A DNA stretch of 64,000 nt from Pseudomonas sp. UBA4617 (GCF_002386445.1 NZ_DGIR01000052.1:42162-106161); one strand, 5' to 3'. Shown: positions 8,822 through 17,734, numbered from the stretch's first letter. Numbers and translations are program-made. Notes: a model not told the origin generated them from the letters alone.

Positions 8822-8845
8822 TCTTCGCGGGCGCGCCCGCGAAGA
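8822..8845. repeat. P. putida-type REP palindrome
   Basis: This is a perfect 24-base palindrome with arms TCTTCGCGGGCG and CGCCCGCGAAGA, set in flanking CCGG/GGCCGG. It has the CTTCGCGGG...CCCGCGAAG core of the abundant extragenic repeats of P. putida. It lies between two divergent small genes, in non-coding DNA. Confidence 0.75.
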
Positions 8846-8899
8846 GGCCGGGGCTGCAAGAGGTGATCTGAAGGGCCCGATCTGTTAGGGTGCCCGCCG

Positions 8900-9355
8900 A
8901 TGCACGCCACCTACACGAGGATTCCCCGAGTGAGCGCCGAAGAACCCCTGATCGCCGACCTGTTCGAAGTCGACAAACGCCTGTCCCTCAAGCCTGTGGT
9001 GGACTTCAACAGCTACCTGCGCAATGCCTTCGGCGAAGGCCCGTGCCGCTGCCACCGCTGCGCCGAAGGTGGCGACCAGAGCAGCTACAGCCACACCCAC
9101 ACCTTCACTTTCGACGGCCACCCGTGGCACCGCCGATTCGCCAGCACAGCTGCCAGCGACGTTGCCCAGGTACTGAAAAAGGCCTGGCTGTCGTACACCA
9201 AGGCCGACCTCAACCTAACCGGCGACCTGGACCTGGCCACGCTCAAGACCTTTACCGAAGCCGCCCTGCACAGCCGCCTGCTGGCCCTGCTGCCGGCCAG
9301 CGGCCTGGCGCGCGAAGAAGATGGCCAATGGCTGCTGCAGGCCCAGGCTGACTGA
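8900..9355 (+). CDS. Conserved hypothetical protein with Cys/His-rich segment
   Basis: I do not recognise a named family. The 151-residue frame starts at ATG 8900; a GTG at 8930 (reading VSAEEPLIAD) with CGAGG about ten bases before it is an alternative start. The middle carries GEGPCRCHRCAEGG followed by SHTHTFTFDGHPWHRR, a cluster of three cysteines and several histidines within about 40 residues that could bind a metal. The C-terminal half is helical (KTFTEAALHSRLLALLPA). It precedes fusA2 by about 70 bases on the same strand, so the two may be cotranscribed. Function unknown. Confidence 0.65.
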   Translation: MHATYTRIPRVSAEEPLIADLFEVDKRLSLKPVVDFNSYLRNAFGEGPCRCHRCAEGGDQSSYSHTHTFTFDGHPWHRRFASTAASDVAQVLKKAWLSYTKADLNLTGDLDLATLKTFTEAALHSRLLALLPASGLAREEDGQWLLQAQAD

Positions 9356-9428
9356 CAGCCCGGCGGCACGGCAGGATTCTGCCGGTCTGCTAACGTGGTG
9401 GAATCCGACCATTCGCAGGTAGTCCGCC

Positions 9429-11540
9429 ATGGCCCGCACAACGCCCATCGAGCTGTACCGCAATATCGGCATCGTCGCCCACGTGGATGCTGGGAAGACC
9501 ACGACCACCGAGCGGATCCTGTTCTACACCGGGGTCAACCACAAGATGGGCGAGGTGCACGATGGCGCCGCGACCATGGACTGGATGGCCCAGGAACAGG
9601 AGCGCGGCATCACCATCACGTCGGCGGCGACCACCGCGTTCTGGCAGGGCTCGACCAAGCAGTTCGCCCACAAGTACCGCTTCAATATCATCGACACACC
9701 AGGCCACGTCGACTTCACCATCGAAGTGGAGCGCTCGCTGCGCGTTCTGGATGGCGCGGTGGTGGTATTCAGCGGCGCCGACGGGGTAGAGCCACAGTCC
9801 GAGACGGTGTGGCGCCAGGCCAACAAATACCACGTGCCGCGCCTGGCCTACATCAACAAGATGGACCGCCAGGGCGCCGACTTCCTGCGCGTGGTCAAAC
9901 AGATCGACCAGCGCCTGGGCCACCACCCGGTGCCGATCCAGCTGGCCATCGGCAGCGAGGAAAAGTTCCAGGGCCAGATCGACCTGGTGAAGATGAAGGC
10001 CATCTACTGGAACGAGGCGGACCAGGGCACCAGCTATCGCGAAGAGGCCATCCCCGCCGACCTGCAGGCGCTGGCCGATGAATGGCGGGCGCACATGGTC
10101 GAGGCGGCAGCCGAGGCCGATGACGAGCTGCTCGGCAAGTTTCTCGAAGGCGAAGAACTGAGCACCGAGGAGATCAAGGCCGGCCTGCGCAAGCGCACCC
10201 TGAACAACGAAATCGTGCCGACCATCCTCGGCTCGTCATTCAAGAACAAGGGCGTGCCGCTGATGCTCGATGCGGTCATCGACTATCTGCCCGCGCCGTC
10301 GGAAATCCCCGCTATCAAGGGCACCGACCCGGACGACGAAGACAAGCATCTGGAGCGCCACGCCGACGACAGCGAGCCGTTCTCGGCCCTGGCGTTCAAG
10401 ATCGCCACTGACCCGTTCGTCGGCACCCTGACCTTCGCCCGGGTCTATTCCGGCGTGCTCAGCTCCGGCAACGCGGTGCTCAACTCGGTCAAAGGCAAGA
10501 AGGAACGCATCGGCCGCATGGTGCAGATGCACGCCAACCAGCGTGCAGAAATCAAGGATGTGTGCGCCGGCGACATCGCCGCCCTGATCGGCATGAAGGA
10601 CGTGACCACCGGCGATACCCTGTGCGACCTGGACAAGCCGATCATCCTCGAGCGCATGGATTTCCCCGACCCGGTGATTTCCGTGGCCGTGGAACCGAAA
10701 ACCAAGGCCGACCAGGAGAGAATGGGCGTCGCCCTGGGCAAGCTGGCGCAGGAAGACCCGTCATTCCGCGTGCGCACCGACGAAGAGACCGGCCAGACCA
10801 TCATCTCGGGCATGGGCGAGCTGCACCTGGACATCATCGTCGACCGCATGCGCCGCGAGTTCAATGTCGAGGCCAATATCGGCAAACCGCAGGTGGCCTA
10901 CCGCGAGAAGATCCGCAACACCTGCGAGATCGAAGGCCGCTTCGTCCGCCAATCCGGTGGCCGTGGCCAGTATGGCCACTGCTGGATCCGCTTCGCCCCC
11001 GGCGACGAGGGCAAGGAAGGCCTGGAGTTCATCAACGAGATCGTCGGTGGCGTGGTACCGCGCGAGTACATCCCGGCGATCCAGAAGGGTATCGAAGAGC
11101 AGATGAAGAACGGCGTGCTTGCCGGCTACCCGCTGATCAACCTGAAGGCTGCGGTGTATGACGGCTCGTACCACGATGTCGACTCCAACGAAATGGCCTA
11201 CAAGATCGCGGCCTCGATGGCCACCAAGCAGCTGTCGCAGAAAGGTGGCGCGGTGCTGCTGGAGCCGGTGATGAAGGTGGAAGTGGTCACGCCCGAAGAG
11301 TACCAGGGCGATATCCTCGGCGACCTCAGCCGGCGCCGCGGGATGATCCAGGACGGCGACGAAACGCCGGCCGGCAAGGTGATCCGTGCCGAAGTGCCGC
11401 TGGGCGAGATGTTCGGCTACGCCACCTCGATGCGCTCGATGACCCAGGGCAGGGCGAGCTTCTCGATGGAGTTCACCCGCTATGCCGAGGCGCCGGCAAG
11501 CATCGCCGATGCCATCGTGAAGAAGAACCGCGGGGAATAG
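9429..11540 (+). CDS. fusA2: Elongation factor G, second stand-alone copy
   Basis: This is a translational GTPase of 703 residues that moves tRNA and mRNA through the ribosome and helps recycle ribosomes. The GTP-binding domain shows the P-loop AHVDAGKTTTTERIL, switch I (QEQERGITITSAATT), G3 DTPGHVDFT and G4 NKMD. Domains II to V follow at normal length, with the domain IV loop region RQSGGRGQYGHCWIRF and the C-terminal SMRSMTQGRASFSMEF. The gene is not next to rpsL, rpsG or tuf, so it is not the str-operon copy. Pseudomonas genomes of this group carry two fusA genes, and this locus matches the second one. Whether it serves elongation or mainly recycling is not decidable here. Confidence 0.93.
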   Translation: MARTTPIELYRNIGIVAHVDAGKTTTTERILFYTGVNHKMGEVHDGAATMDWMAQEQERGITITSAATTAFWQGSTKQFAHKYRFNIIDTPGHVDFTIEVERSLRVLDGAVVVFSGADGVEPQSETVWRQANKYHVPRLAYINKMDRQGADFLRVVKQIDQRLGHHPVPIQLAIGSEEKFQGQIDLVKMKAIYWNEADQGTSYREEAIPADLQALADEWRAHMVEAAAEADDELLGKFLEGEELSTEEIKAGLRKRTLNNEIVPTILGSSFKNKGVPLMLDAVIDYLPAPSEIPAIKGTDPDDEDKHLERHADDSEPFSALAFKIATDPFVGTLTFARVYSGVLSSGNAVLNSVKGKKERIGRMVQMHANQRAEIKDVCAGDIAALIGMKDVTTGDTLCDLDKPIILERMDFPDPVISVAVEPKTKADQERMGVALGKLAQEDPSFRVRTDEETGQTIISGMGELHLDIIVDRMRREFNVEANIGKPQVAYREKIRNTCEIEGRFVRQSGGRGQYGHCWIRFAPGDEGKEGLEFINEIVGGVVPREYIPAIQKGIEEQMKNGVLAGYPLINLKAAVYDGSYHDVDSNEMAYKIAASMATKQLSQKGGAVLLEPVMKVEVVTPEEYQGDILGDLSRRRGMIQDGDETPAGKVIRAEVPLGEMFGYATSMRSMTQGRASFSMEFTRYAEAPASIADAIVKKNRGE

Positions 11541-11549
11541 ACCTCTTGC

Positions 11550-11595
11550 CTGTACCGGCGTGTTCGCGGGCATGCTCGCGAACACGCCGGTACAG
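11550..11595. terminator. Long REP-type hairpin between convergent fusA2 and sulP genes
   Basis: Arms of 19 bases (CTGTACCGGCGTGTTCGCG and its exact complement) enclose an 8-base loop. The core TTCGCGGGCATGCTCGCGAA is the P. putida REP core. It lies exactly between two convergent stop codons, so it can act as a bidirectional transcription barrier, although it lacks a clear U tract. Confidence 0.7.
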
Positions 11596-11607
11596 TCAAC
11601 CCCGCTT

Positions 11608-13050
11608 TCAGTGCTGCTCGCCCGCCCGCTTCAGCAGCTTCCTGCAGCGCTCCGACAAATGCACCACGCGCACGTGCTTGCCCGCCTTGGCATAGCGTTC
11701 GCGCAAGGTCTGCAGCGCCGCAATCGCCGAGTAATCGACAAAGCTCAGATGCTGGCAGTCCAGCGTGACCCGGGCCGGGTCGTTGGCGGTGTCGAACTGT
11801 TCGAGGAACGCGGTGGTCGAGGCAAAGAACAGCGTGCCATGCAGCCGGTAATGCTTGCCCCCTTCGCCGTCTTCATGGCTGTCGGCATACAGCTCTCGCG
11901 CATGCTGCCAGGCAAAGTTCAGCGCGGCGATGATGATGCCGAACAACACTGCCACGGCGAGGTCGGTGAACACCGTGACCACGGTTACCGCAATGATCGC
12001 CAGCACATCGTTCAGCGGCACCTTGTGCAGCACCCGCAGCGACGCCCAGGCGAAGGTCTGCTGCGCCACCACGAACATCACCCCGACCAGTGCTGCCAGC
12101 GGAATGCGTTCGATCAGCGGGGCCAGGAACAGCACGAACAGCAGGACCATGCCCCCGGCCACCACCCCCGATAGCCGCCCACGGCCGTTGGAGCTGAGGT
12201 TGATCACCGTCTGGCCGATCATCGCGCAACCGCCCATGCCACCGCACAGGCCGGACACCATGTTGGCCGCGCCAAGGGCCACGCATTCGCGGTCCGGGAA
12301 GCCGCGGCTCTCGGTGATTTCATCGGTCAGGTTGAGGGTTAGCAGGGTTTCCAGCAGGCCGACCATGGCCATCAGCAGCGCATAGGGCGCGACGATTTTC
12401 AGGGTTGCCAGGTTCCAGGGTACGTCCGGCAGGGCCAGCTGTGGCAGGCCGCCGGCAATCTGCGCCATGTCGCCCAGGGTGCGGGTAGGCAGGCCGAGCA
12501 GGTACACCAGCAAGCCGACGCCAAGGATCGCCACCAACGCTGGCGGCACCGCGCGGGTCAGCTTCGGCAATACATAGACCACCAGCATGGTCAGCGCCAC
12601 CAGCCCGACCATCAGGTACAGCGGGGTGCCACTGAGCCACTGCCCACCTTGCTTGAAGTGTTCCAGCTGCGCCAGGGCGATGACGATCGCCAGACCGTTG
12701 ACGAAACCGAGCATCACCGGGTACGGCACCAGGCGCACCAGCTTGCCCAGGCGCAGCAAGCCGAACAGGATCATCAGCGCGCCACCCAGCAGTACCGTCG
12801 CCAACAGGTACTGTATGCCGTGTTGCACCACCAGGGCGACGATCACCACCGCCATCGAGCCGGCCGCGCCGGAAATCATCCCCGGTCGACCGCCGAACAG
12901 CGCCGTCAGGGTGCAGATGATGAACGCCCCGTACAGGCCCATCAGCGGGTTGAGGTGGGCCACCAGGGCGAACGCGATGCATTCGGGCACCAAGGCGAAC
13001 GAAGTGGTCAGGCCGGCGAGCAGGTCGGCGCGAAATCGGGCGGGTTTCAT
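11608..13050 (-). CDS. SulP-family anion transporter with STAS domain
   Basis: This is an inner-membrane anion transporter of 480 residues. The N-terminal part is a run of membrane helices beginning LLAGLTTSFALVPECIAFALVA and GLYGAFIICTLTALFGGRPGMISGAAGSMAVVI, the SulP signature region. The C-terminal STAS domain is short (about 400-475, FVDYSAIAALQTLRERYAK). Family members carry sulfate, bicarbonate or dicarboxylates. The short form with this GRPGMISGAAG pattern is common in gamma-proteobacteria, and its substrate is usually unassigned. No carbonic anhydrase or cys gene is adjacent. It converges on fusA2 and follows the subtilase gene on the same strand with 81 bases between. Confidence 0.87.
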   Translation of the reverse strand: MKPARFRADLLAGLTTSFALVPECIAFALVAHLNPLMGLYGAFIICTLTALFGGRPGMISGAAGSMAVVIVALVVQHGIQYLLATVLLGGALMILFGLLRLGKLVRLVPYPVMLGFVNGLAIVIALAQLEHFKQGGQWLSGTPLYLMVGLVALTMLVVYVLPKLTRAVPPALVAILGVGLLVYLLGLPTRTLGDMAQIAGGLPQLALPDVPWNLATLKIVAPYALLMAMVGLLETLLTLNLTDEITESRGFPDRECVALGAANMVSGLCGGMGGCAMIGQTVINLSSNGRGRLSGVVAGGMVLLFVLFLAPLIERIPLAALVGVMFVVAQQTFAWASLRVLHKVPLNDVLAIIAVTVVTVFTDLAVAVLFGIIIAALNFAWQHARELYADSHEDGEGGKHYRLHGTLFFASTTAFLEQFDTANDPARVTLDCQHLSFVDYSAIAALQTLRERYAKAGKHVRVVHLSERCRKLLKRAGEQH

Positions 13051-13131
13051 GAAGGTCCTGTGGTGCAGTCCGGGCGGACGGGAAAAACGAGGGGCGCGAT
13101 GTTACGGAATTTGTCTGCCAGCGGCCACCGC

Positions 13132-14841
13132 TCAGCGCACCCGGTCGCGACTTTGTATGGCCAGGTCCAGCGCACGCTGCATATCCAGGCGCGCCGAGCG
13201 CCCCAGGTCGGGGTGGTCCAGCTGCCCGCCGCGCTCTGAAGGCAGTATCGGCGCGGTCAGGTCTTCGGCATCCATGGCCTCGAAGTCCTGCTCGCCGCCC
13301 AGGGTCAGGGCGCTGCGCCGCAGCAGCATGCGCACCTGTTGTGGAGTCAGCTCCGGGTTGATTGCCAGCATGGTCGCCACGGTGGCCGTGACCAGCGGTG
13401 TGGCGTATGACGTGCCACAGTGCGGCCGATCGGCGGCAGTCGGGCGAATGCACGCGGCAGCACTGATATCCACGCGCATGTCGATGTTCGAGCTGTGGCG
13501 CTTGCCGACATGCCGAGGGTCTTCGACCGGCACCGCCTGGTCACTGCGCTGATGCCCGCCCACCACCAACAATTGCTCGGTAACGAACGAGGAAGGCAGC
13601 CGATATTCATCGGTGCCCGACCAGGACGCACCATTGCCGGCCGAGTTCACCACCAGCACATCGGGGTGCCTGGCCCGCAGCCAGAGGAAGAATTCTTCGA
13701 GCAGCTCCTCATAGCCACTCATCGCCAACCCCGAGCGCACCAGCGACTCGACCTCATCCCCCTGCACGTTCTTCGCGCCGACCCGGTGGACGCCCCAGCT
13801 CCAGTTCAACACCCGCACACCGTCTTCGACCAGGTTCACCGAGGCAGCGATATTGGCGGTGATCCCGGCATCCGAGTTGCGCCCGACGATCACCTCGAAA
13901 CCGGGACTGTGCTTGCCCAGCCCGGGCAGGAAGCCCTGCCCCCGGGCTGCCAGGATGCCCGCCACATGGCTACCATGGCTGCCCGGGCGATCGCCGTCGG
14001 GGGCATACAGGCAGGTCTGCCCTTTGCCACAAGCGCCTCGGTAGGCGCCGAAGGGCGGCGCATCGAAGTCCACCTCGCGCTCGATCACCCCAACGCGTAC
14101 CGGCTGCACCGGCACCCCGGAAGCGGGGATGCGGCGCTGGTAGAAGTACAGCGCATCCATGAACCGGTTGGCGGCCCATTCGTCTGCCTGGTCGATGGCC
14201 GACTGACCGCTGCCTTCACCCTCCTCGCCGCGTTCGGGTGCGGACTCCTCGACGATTACGGCATCCACGCTGACCTCGGTGCCGATGCGCAGGACCAGCG
14301 CATCGCGCTGCACCAGGTCACGCACCGGCAAGCGTAACTGGTAAACGTTCAACGGCGGGATGGCACCGACCACCTGGGCGGCGTATTTGTCGGCGATACG
14401 CCGGGCTTCGGCTGCACCATCGTATTTTTCTTCGATCAACAGGCTGACCAGGTCGAGGTAGGTGGTCAGGCCATCCATGTTCTTTGCCACTTCGCCAGGC
14501 CCAGCGGCAACAACGTGGCTGCGCTGACGGGTCAACCAGACGGCATTGCTGGTCCGCTCACCGTCTTGCAGCCACAGCGGCGCGCTGCGTTGCTCGTGCT
14601 TGGCCAGGGTCAGCCTCAGCGTGTCGCCAAGCCGTTCGACGCCAGCCTGCTCCAGTTGCGTCTCGCCGAGTCGGACAATCGCCACACCGGGGCCCAGGCC
14701 CTCGGTTCGCACGCACCATTGCTGTTCAGCTTCGCTCAACAGGTCGCCGCAACGCTGCAGTTGCTTGATGCGCAGCGTATCCGCTTGCGCCGACACGGCA
14801 CAACTGAAGATCATCATCAGTGTGATGACATGGCGCTTCAT
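13132..14841 (-). CDS. Secreted S8 (subtilase) family protein with atypical catalytic Asp position
   Basis: From the ATG giving a clear signal peptide (MKRHVITLMMIFSCAVSAQA) the protein has 569 residues. An N-terminal extension of about 220 residues precedes the subtilase fold. The catalytic His site reads GSHGSHVAGIL (His289), the oxyanion Asn site NSAGNG (Asn403), and the nucleophile site CGTSYATPLV (Ser478). Where the family has Asp-Thr-Gly, this protein reads VGVIEREVDF, with Glu254 in the Asp position. It is therefore either a peptidase using an alternative acidic residue (Glu254, Asp258 or Asp260) or an inactive relative. No immunity, autotransporter or secretion gene is adjacent. Periplasmic or exported location is inferred from the signal peptide. 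Confidence 0.8.
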   Translation of the reverse strand: MKRHVITLMMIFSCAVSAQADTLRIKQLQRCGDLLSEAEQQWCVRTEGLGPGVAIVRLGETQLEQAGVERLGDTLRLTLAKHEQRSAPLWLQDGERTSNAVWLTRQRSHVVAAGPGEVAKNMDGLTTYLDLVSLLIEEKYDGAAEARRIADKYAAQVVGAIPPLNVYQLRLPVRDLVQRDALVLRIGTEVSVDAVIVEESAPERGEEGEGSGQSAIDQADEWAANRFMDALYFYQRRIPASGVPVQPVRVGVIEREVDFDAPPFGAYRGACGKGQTCLYAPDGDRPGSHGSHVAGILAARGQGFLPGLGKHSPGFEVIVGRNSDAGITANIAASVNLVEDGVRVLNWSWGVHRVGAKNVQGDEVESLVRSGLAMSGYEELLEEFFLWLRARHPDVLVVNSAGNGASWSGTDEYRLPSSFVTEQLLVVGGHQRSDQAVPVEDPRHVGKRHSSNIDMRVDISAAACIRPTAADRPHCGTSYATPLVTATVATMLAINPELTPQQVRMLLRRSALTLGGEQDFEAMDAEDLTAPILPSERGGQLDHPDLGRSARLDMQRALDLAIQSRDRVR

Positions 14842-14985
14842 CCAATCAGCCCCCCGCCTTTCCTGACATTCCGACTGCCCGACCAGCGCCAAGGTTCAGC
14901 TGCATGAAGGTCAACTTGTGACCTGGACCCGGCACAAGCGCTACAAATTTGCCATCATGTGTTTCCACCCGCGGAGATCATCCAC

Positions 14986-15720
14986 ATGCCGCTACGCCCG
15001 CTTTTCGCCTCGCTGCTGCTGGCTACCAGCCTTACCGTCCACGCCGCCACCGAGGTCGTGCCGCTGCAACATCGCAGCAGCACCGAACTGCTGCCGGCGG
15101 CGCAGGCGTTCATCGGCAAGGACGGCAGCGTCACTGCCTTCGAGAACAAGCTGATCGTCAACGCCAGCGCCGAACGCATCGACGACCTGCGCACCCTGCT
15201 GCAGCAACTGGACACTGCGCCCAAGCGCCTGCTGATCAGCGTCGACAACAATGACAGCAACTTCCAGGACAACCGCGGCAACGCGCAAGTCATCCACTAC
15301 GGCACCAGCAACCGCGACGGCGGCATGCAACAGGTTCAGGCCAGCGAAGGCCAGCCGGCGCTGATCCAGGTTGGCCAGAGCATCCCGGTTACCAGCACCA
15401 GCAGCGACAGCTACGGGCGCCTGCAGAGCAACACCGAATACCGCAACGTGACCCAGGGTTTCTACGTTACGCCAAGCCTGAGCGGCGATACGGTTCGCCT
15501 GCAAATAAGCAGCAATAATGACCGCATCAGCCAGGAACGTGCCGATGTAGTGAAAGTGCAAAGCACCGACACGACGGTCACCGGCAGGCTCGGCGAGTGG
15601 ATCACCCTGGCCGGTTTCAACCAGCAGAGCCAGGCCGAGCGCAGGGCATCCAGCCATAGTTACAGCACCCAGCGCGGTGAAAACATGACTTTGCGGGTAA
15701 AAGTCGACCTTGTCGATTGA
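14986..15720 (+). CDS. Secretin-N-domain-like exported protein, 244 aa
   Basis: The start is the ATG after GGAG. It begins with a signal peptide (MPLRPLFASLLLATSLTVHA). Residues about 20-80 (VVPLQHRSSTELLPAAQAFIG...NKLIVNASAERIDDLRTLLQQLD) match the small alpha/beta N-domain found repeatedly in secretins of type II and III secretion systems. The rest has secretin-entry features (GQSIPVTS, QGFYVTPSLSGDTVRLQISS) but is too short for a complete outer-membrane barrel. No other secretion, pilus or filamentous-phage gene is nearby. It may be an orphan periplasmic protein built from secretin parts. The domain call is by pattern only. Confidence 0.65.
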   Translation: MPLRPLFASLLLATSLTVHAATEVVPLQHRSSTELLPAAQAFIGKDGSVTAFENKLIVNASAERIDDLRTLLQQLDTAPKRLLISVDNNDSNFQDNRGNAQVIHYGTSNRDGGMQQVQASEGQPALIQVGQSIPVTSTSSDSYGRLQSNTEYRNVTQGFYVTPSLSGDTVRLQISSNNDRISQERADVVKVQSTDTTVTGRLGEWITLAGFNQQSQAERRASSHSYSTQRGENMTLRVKVDLVD

Positions 15721-16207
15721 TCCCAGGCGGCTCAAGGCCTCGACCAAAGGCCTTGAAACTGACTGCCGAGTCGCATTAGACCAAAGATGTAGTAAGCACA
15801 AAAAACCACTACAAAACATTTGACAGGGTCTTTTTGCCAAGGGCATGATGGCCTCGCTCCCGCTAATCAGGGGCCCTGGCAAGGGCCTTCGGGGCGCGCT
15901 CCTTCCACCCCTGGAGGCGTCTCGTGTCTATACGGCCCACAAGGCGGTTCGACGGGATTGCGACTGCAACGAAGAAGTTGTCCCGAGGGACGGAAGCGCA
16001 TCACCGCAGTACTGGCAATCGCGTAGCACCGCAGCAAGGCAACCACGAGCCGACCTGCCGGAGTTCCTTGCGCCTGGCCTGCCCCCTTCCCTTCGAGCCT
16101 TCGCGTTCGCCGCCGCACCCCCATGAACAGGACAGCCGCCAGCTTCCCTGATCGGCCCCGAGCATCAGCACAATTACCCCAAGATCGATGCGACGAGGTT
16201 TATTTCC
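15721..16207. promoter_or_regulatory. 487-base gap upstream of aceA: hairpin and candidate sigma70 promoter
   Basis: A strong hairpin follows the upstream gene: TCAAGGCCT at 15732-15740 pairs exactly with AGGCCTTGA at 15748-15756, with no U tract. A perfect -35 box TTGACA at 15820-15825 is followed after 18 bases by CATGAT at 15844-15849. If real, this gives a leader of about 350 bases before aceA. Small open frames in the gap look like shadows; no gene is supported. Confidence 0.4.
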
Positions 16208-17533
16208 ATGGCACTGACACGCGAACAGCAAATTGCAGCCCTCGAGAAAGACTGGGCCGAGAACCCGCGCTGGAAAGGCGTGACCCGTACCTACACCGCC
16301 GCTGATGTCGTTCGCCTGCGTGGCTCCCTGCAGCCGGAGCACACCCTGGCCCGCCTGGGTGCAGAAAAACTGTGGAAGCTGGTCACCGAAGGTGCCCACC
16401 CGTCCTTCCGCCCAGAAAAAGATTTCGTCAACTGCATGGGCGCCCTGACCGGCGGCCAGGCAGTGCAGCAGGTCAAGGCTGGCATCCAGGCCATCTACCT
16501 GTCGGGCTGGCAGGTTGCCGCCGACAACAACTCGGCCGAGTCGATGTACCCTGACCAGTCGCTGTACCCGGTCGACTCTGTGCCGACCGTGGTCAAGCGC
16601 ATCAACAACGCCTTCCGTCGTGCCGACCAGATCCAGTGGAAAGCCGGCAAGAACCCGGGCGACGACGGCTATATCGATTACTTCGCGCCGATCGTGGCAG
16701 ACGCCGAAGCCGGTTTCGGCGGCGTGCTGAACGCCTACGAGCTGATGAAGAACATGATCGAGGCAGGCGCCGCCGGCGTGCACTTCGAAGACCAGCTGGC
16801 CTCGGTGAAGAAATGCGGCCACATGGGTGGCAAGGTGCTGGTACCGACCCAGGAAGCCGTGCAAAAGCTGGTGGCCGCGCGCCTGGCCGCTGACGTATCG
16901 GGGGTACCGACCATCATCCTGGCCCGTACCGACGCCAACGCCGCCGACCTGCTGACCAGCGACTGCGACCCGTACGACCAGCCATTCGTGGTCGGCGAGC
17001 GCACCCGCGAAGGCTTCTACAAGGTACGCGCCGGCCTCGACCAGGCCATTTCCCGCGGCCTGGCCTACGCGCCGTACGCCGACCTGATCTGGTGCGAAAC
17101 AGCCAAGCCGGACCTGGACGAAGCCCGCCGCTTCGCCGAAGCGATCAAGAAGGAATACCCGGACCAGATCCTGTCGTACAACTGCTCGCCTTCCTTCAAC
17201 TGGAAGAAGAACCTGGACGACGCGACCATCGCCAAGTTCCAGCGCGAGCTGTCGGCCATGGGCTACAAGCACCAGTTCATCACCCTGGCCGGCATTCACA
17301 ATATGTGGCACGGCATGTTCAACCTGGCGCACGACTACGCCCGCAACGACATGACCGCCTACGTGAAGCTGCAGGAGCAGGAATTTGCCGATGCCAGCAA
17401 AGGCTACACCTTCGTGGCGCACCAGCAGGAAGTGGGTACTGGCTACTTCGATGACATGACCACCGTGATTCAGGGTGGGGCTTCGTCGGTAACCGCGCTG
17501 ACCGGTTCGACAGAGGAAGAACAGTTCCACTGA
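16208..17533 (+). CDS. aceA: Isocitrate lyase
   Basis: This is the first enzyme of the glyoxylate shunt, cleaving isocitrate to succinate and glyoxylate for growth on acetate and fatty acids. The 441-residue cytoplasmic protein has the family signature VKKCGHMGGK with catalytic Cys203. It also has the Mg2+-binding region ILARTDANAADLLTS and the C-terminal YNCSPSFNWKK substrate-binding motif. A weak ribosome site (GAGG) precedes the ATG. The gene is alone, closed by a strong terminator at 17556-17592, and stands a short way upstream of nuoA as in P. putida KT2440 (from memory). The glyoxylate partner, malate synthase, is not in the window, as is normal for Pseudomonas. Confidence 0.96.
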   Translation: MALTREQQIAALEKDWAENPRWKGVTRTYTAADVVRLRGSLQPEHTLARLGAEKLWKLVTEGAHPSFRPEKDFVNCMGALTGGQAVQQVKAGIQAIYLSGWQVAADNNSAESMYPDQSLYPVDSVPTVVKRINNAFRRADQIQWKAGKNPGDDGYIDYFAPIVADAEAGFGGVLNAYELMKNMIEAGAAGVHFEDQLASVKKCGHMGGKVLVPTQEAVQKLVAARLAADVSGVPTIILARTDANAADLLTSDCDPYDQPFVVGERTREGFYKVRAGLDQAISRGLAYAPYADLIWCETAKPDLDEARRFAEAIKKEYPDQILSYNCSPSFNWKKNLDDATIAKFQRELSAMGYKHQFITLAGIHNMWHGMFNLAHDYARNDMTAYVKLQEQEFADASKGYTFVAHQQEVGTGYFDDMTTVIQGGASSVTALTGSTEEEQFH

Positions 17534-17555
17534 TAGTGGGTTGTTGTTGAAGGAA

Positions 17556-17592
17556 GGCCCGGGGCTTGTGAAAGCCCCGGGCCTTTGTTTTT
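17556..17592 (+). terminator. Rho-independent terminator of aceA
   Basis: A perfect 12-base stem (GGCCCGGGGCTT / AAGCCCCGGGCC) with loop GTGA is followed by TTTGTTTTT. It begins 22 bases after the aceA stop codon. Confidence 0.9.
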
Positions 17593-17632
17593 GCATGTAC
17601 CGGCGGGCAACAGGCTAGCCAAACATGTTCGG

Positions 17633-17734
17633 GCGGCCTTGTGTCGCGAATGGACCGCAGAGCGGCCCCGGCAATCTTGCGACGATGCACCGATCCCGGG
17701 GGCACTTCGCACACCAATCGCGACGCAAGGCCGC
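17633..17734. repeat. Inverted pair of REP sequences (REPIN-like)
   Basis: GCGGCCTTGTGTCGCGA at 17633-17649 and TCGCGACGCAAGGCCGC at 17718-17734 are inverted copies with one mismatch, separated by 68 bases. The right copy runs on into CTCCCACAGG, the tail typical of Pseudomonas REP elements. Two inverted REPs at this spacing have the form of a REPIN, the unit mobilised by RAYT transposases. No RAYT gene is present in the window. Confidence 0.7.

Noticed and set aside
15810..16200. Short open frames in the gap before aceA
   Set aside because: They lack ribosome sites and overlap each other in several frames; they are best read as non-coding leader.
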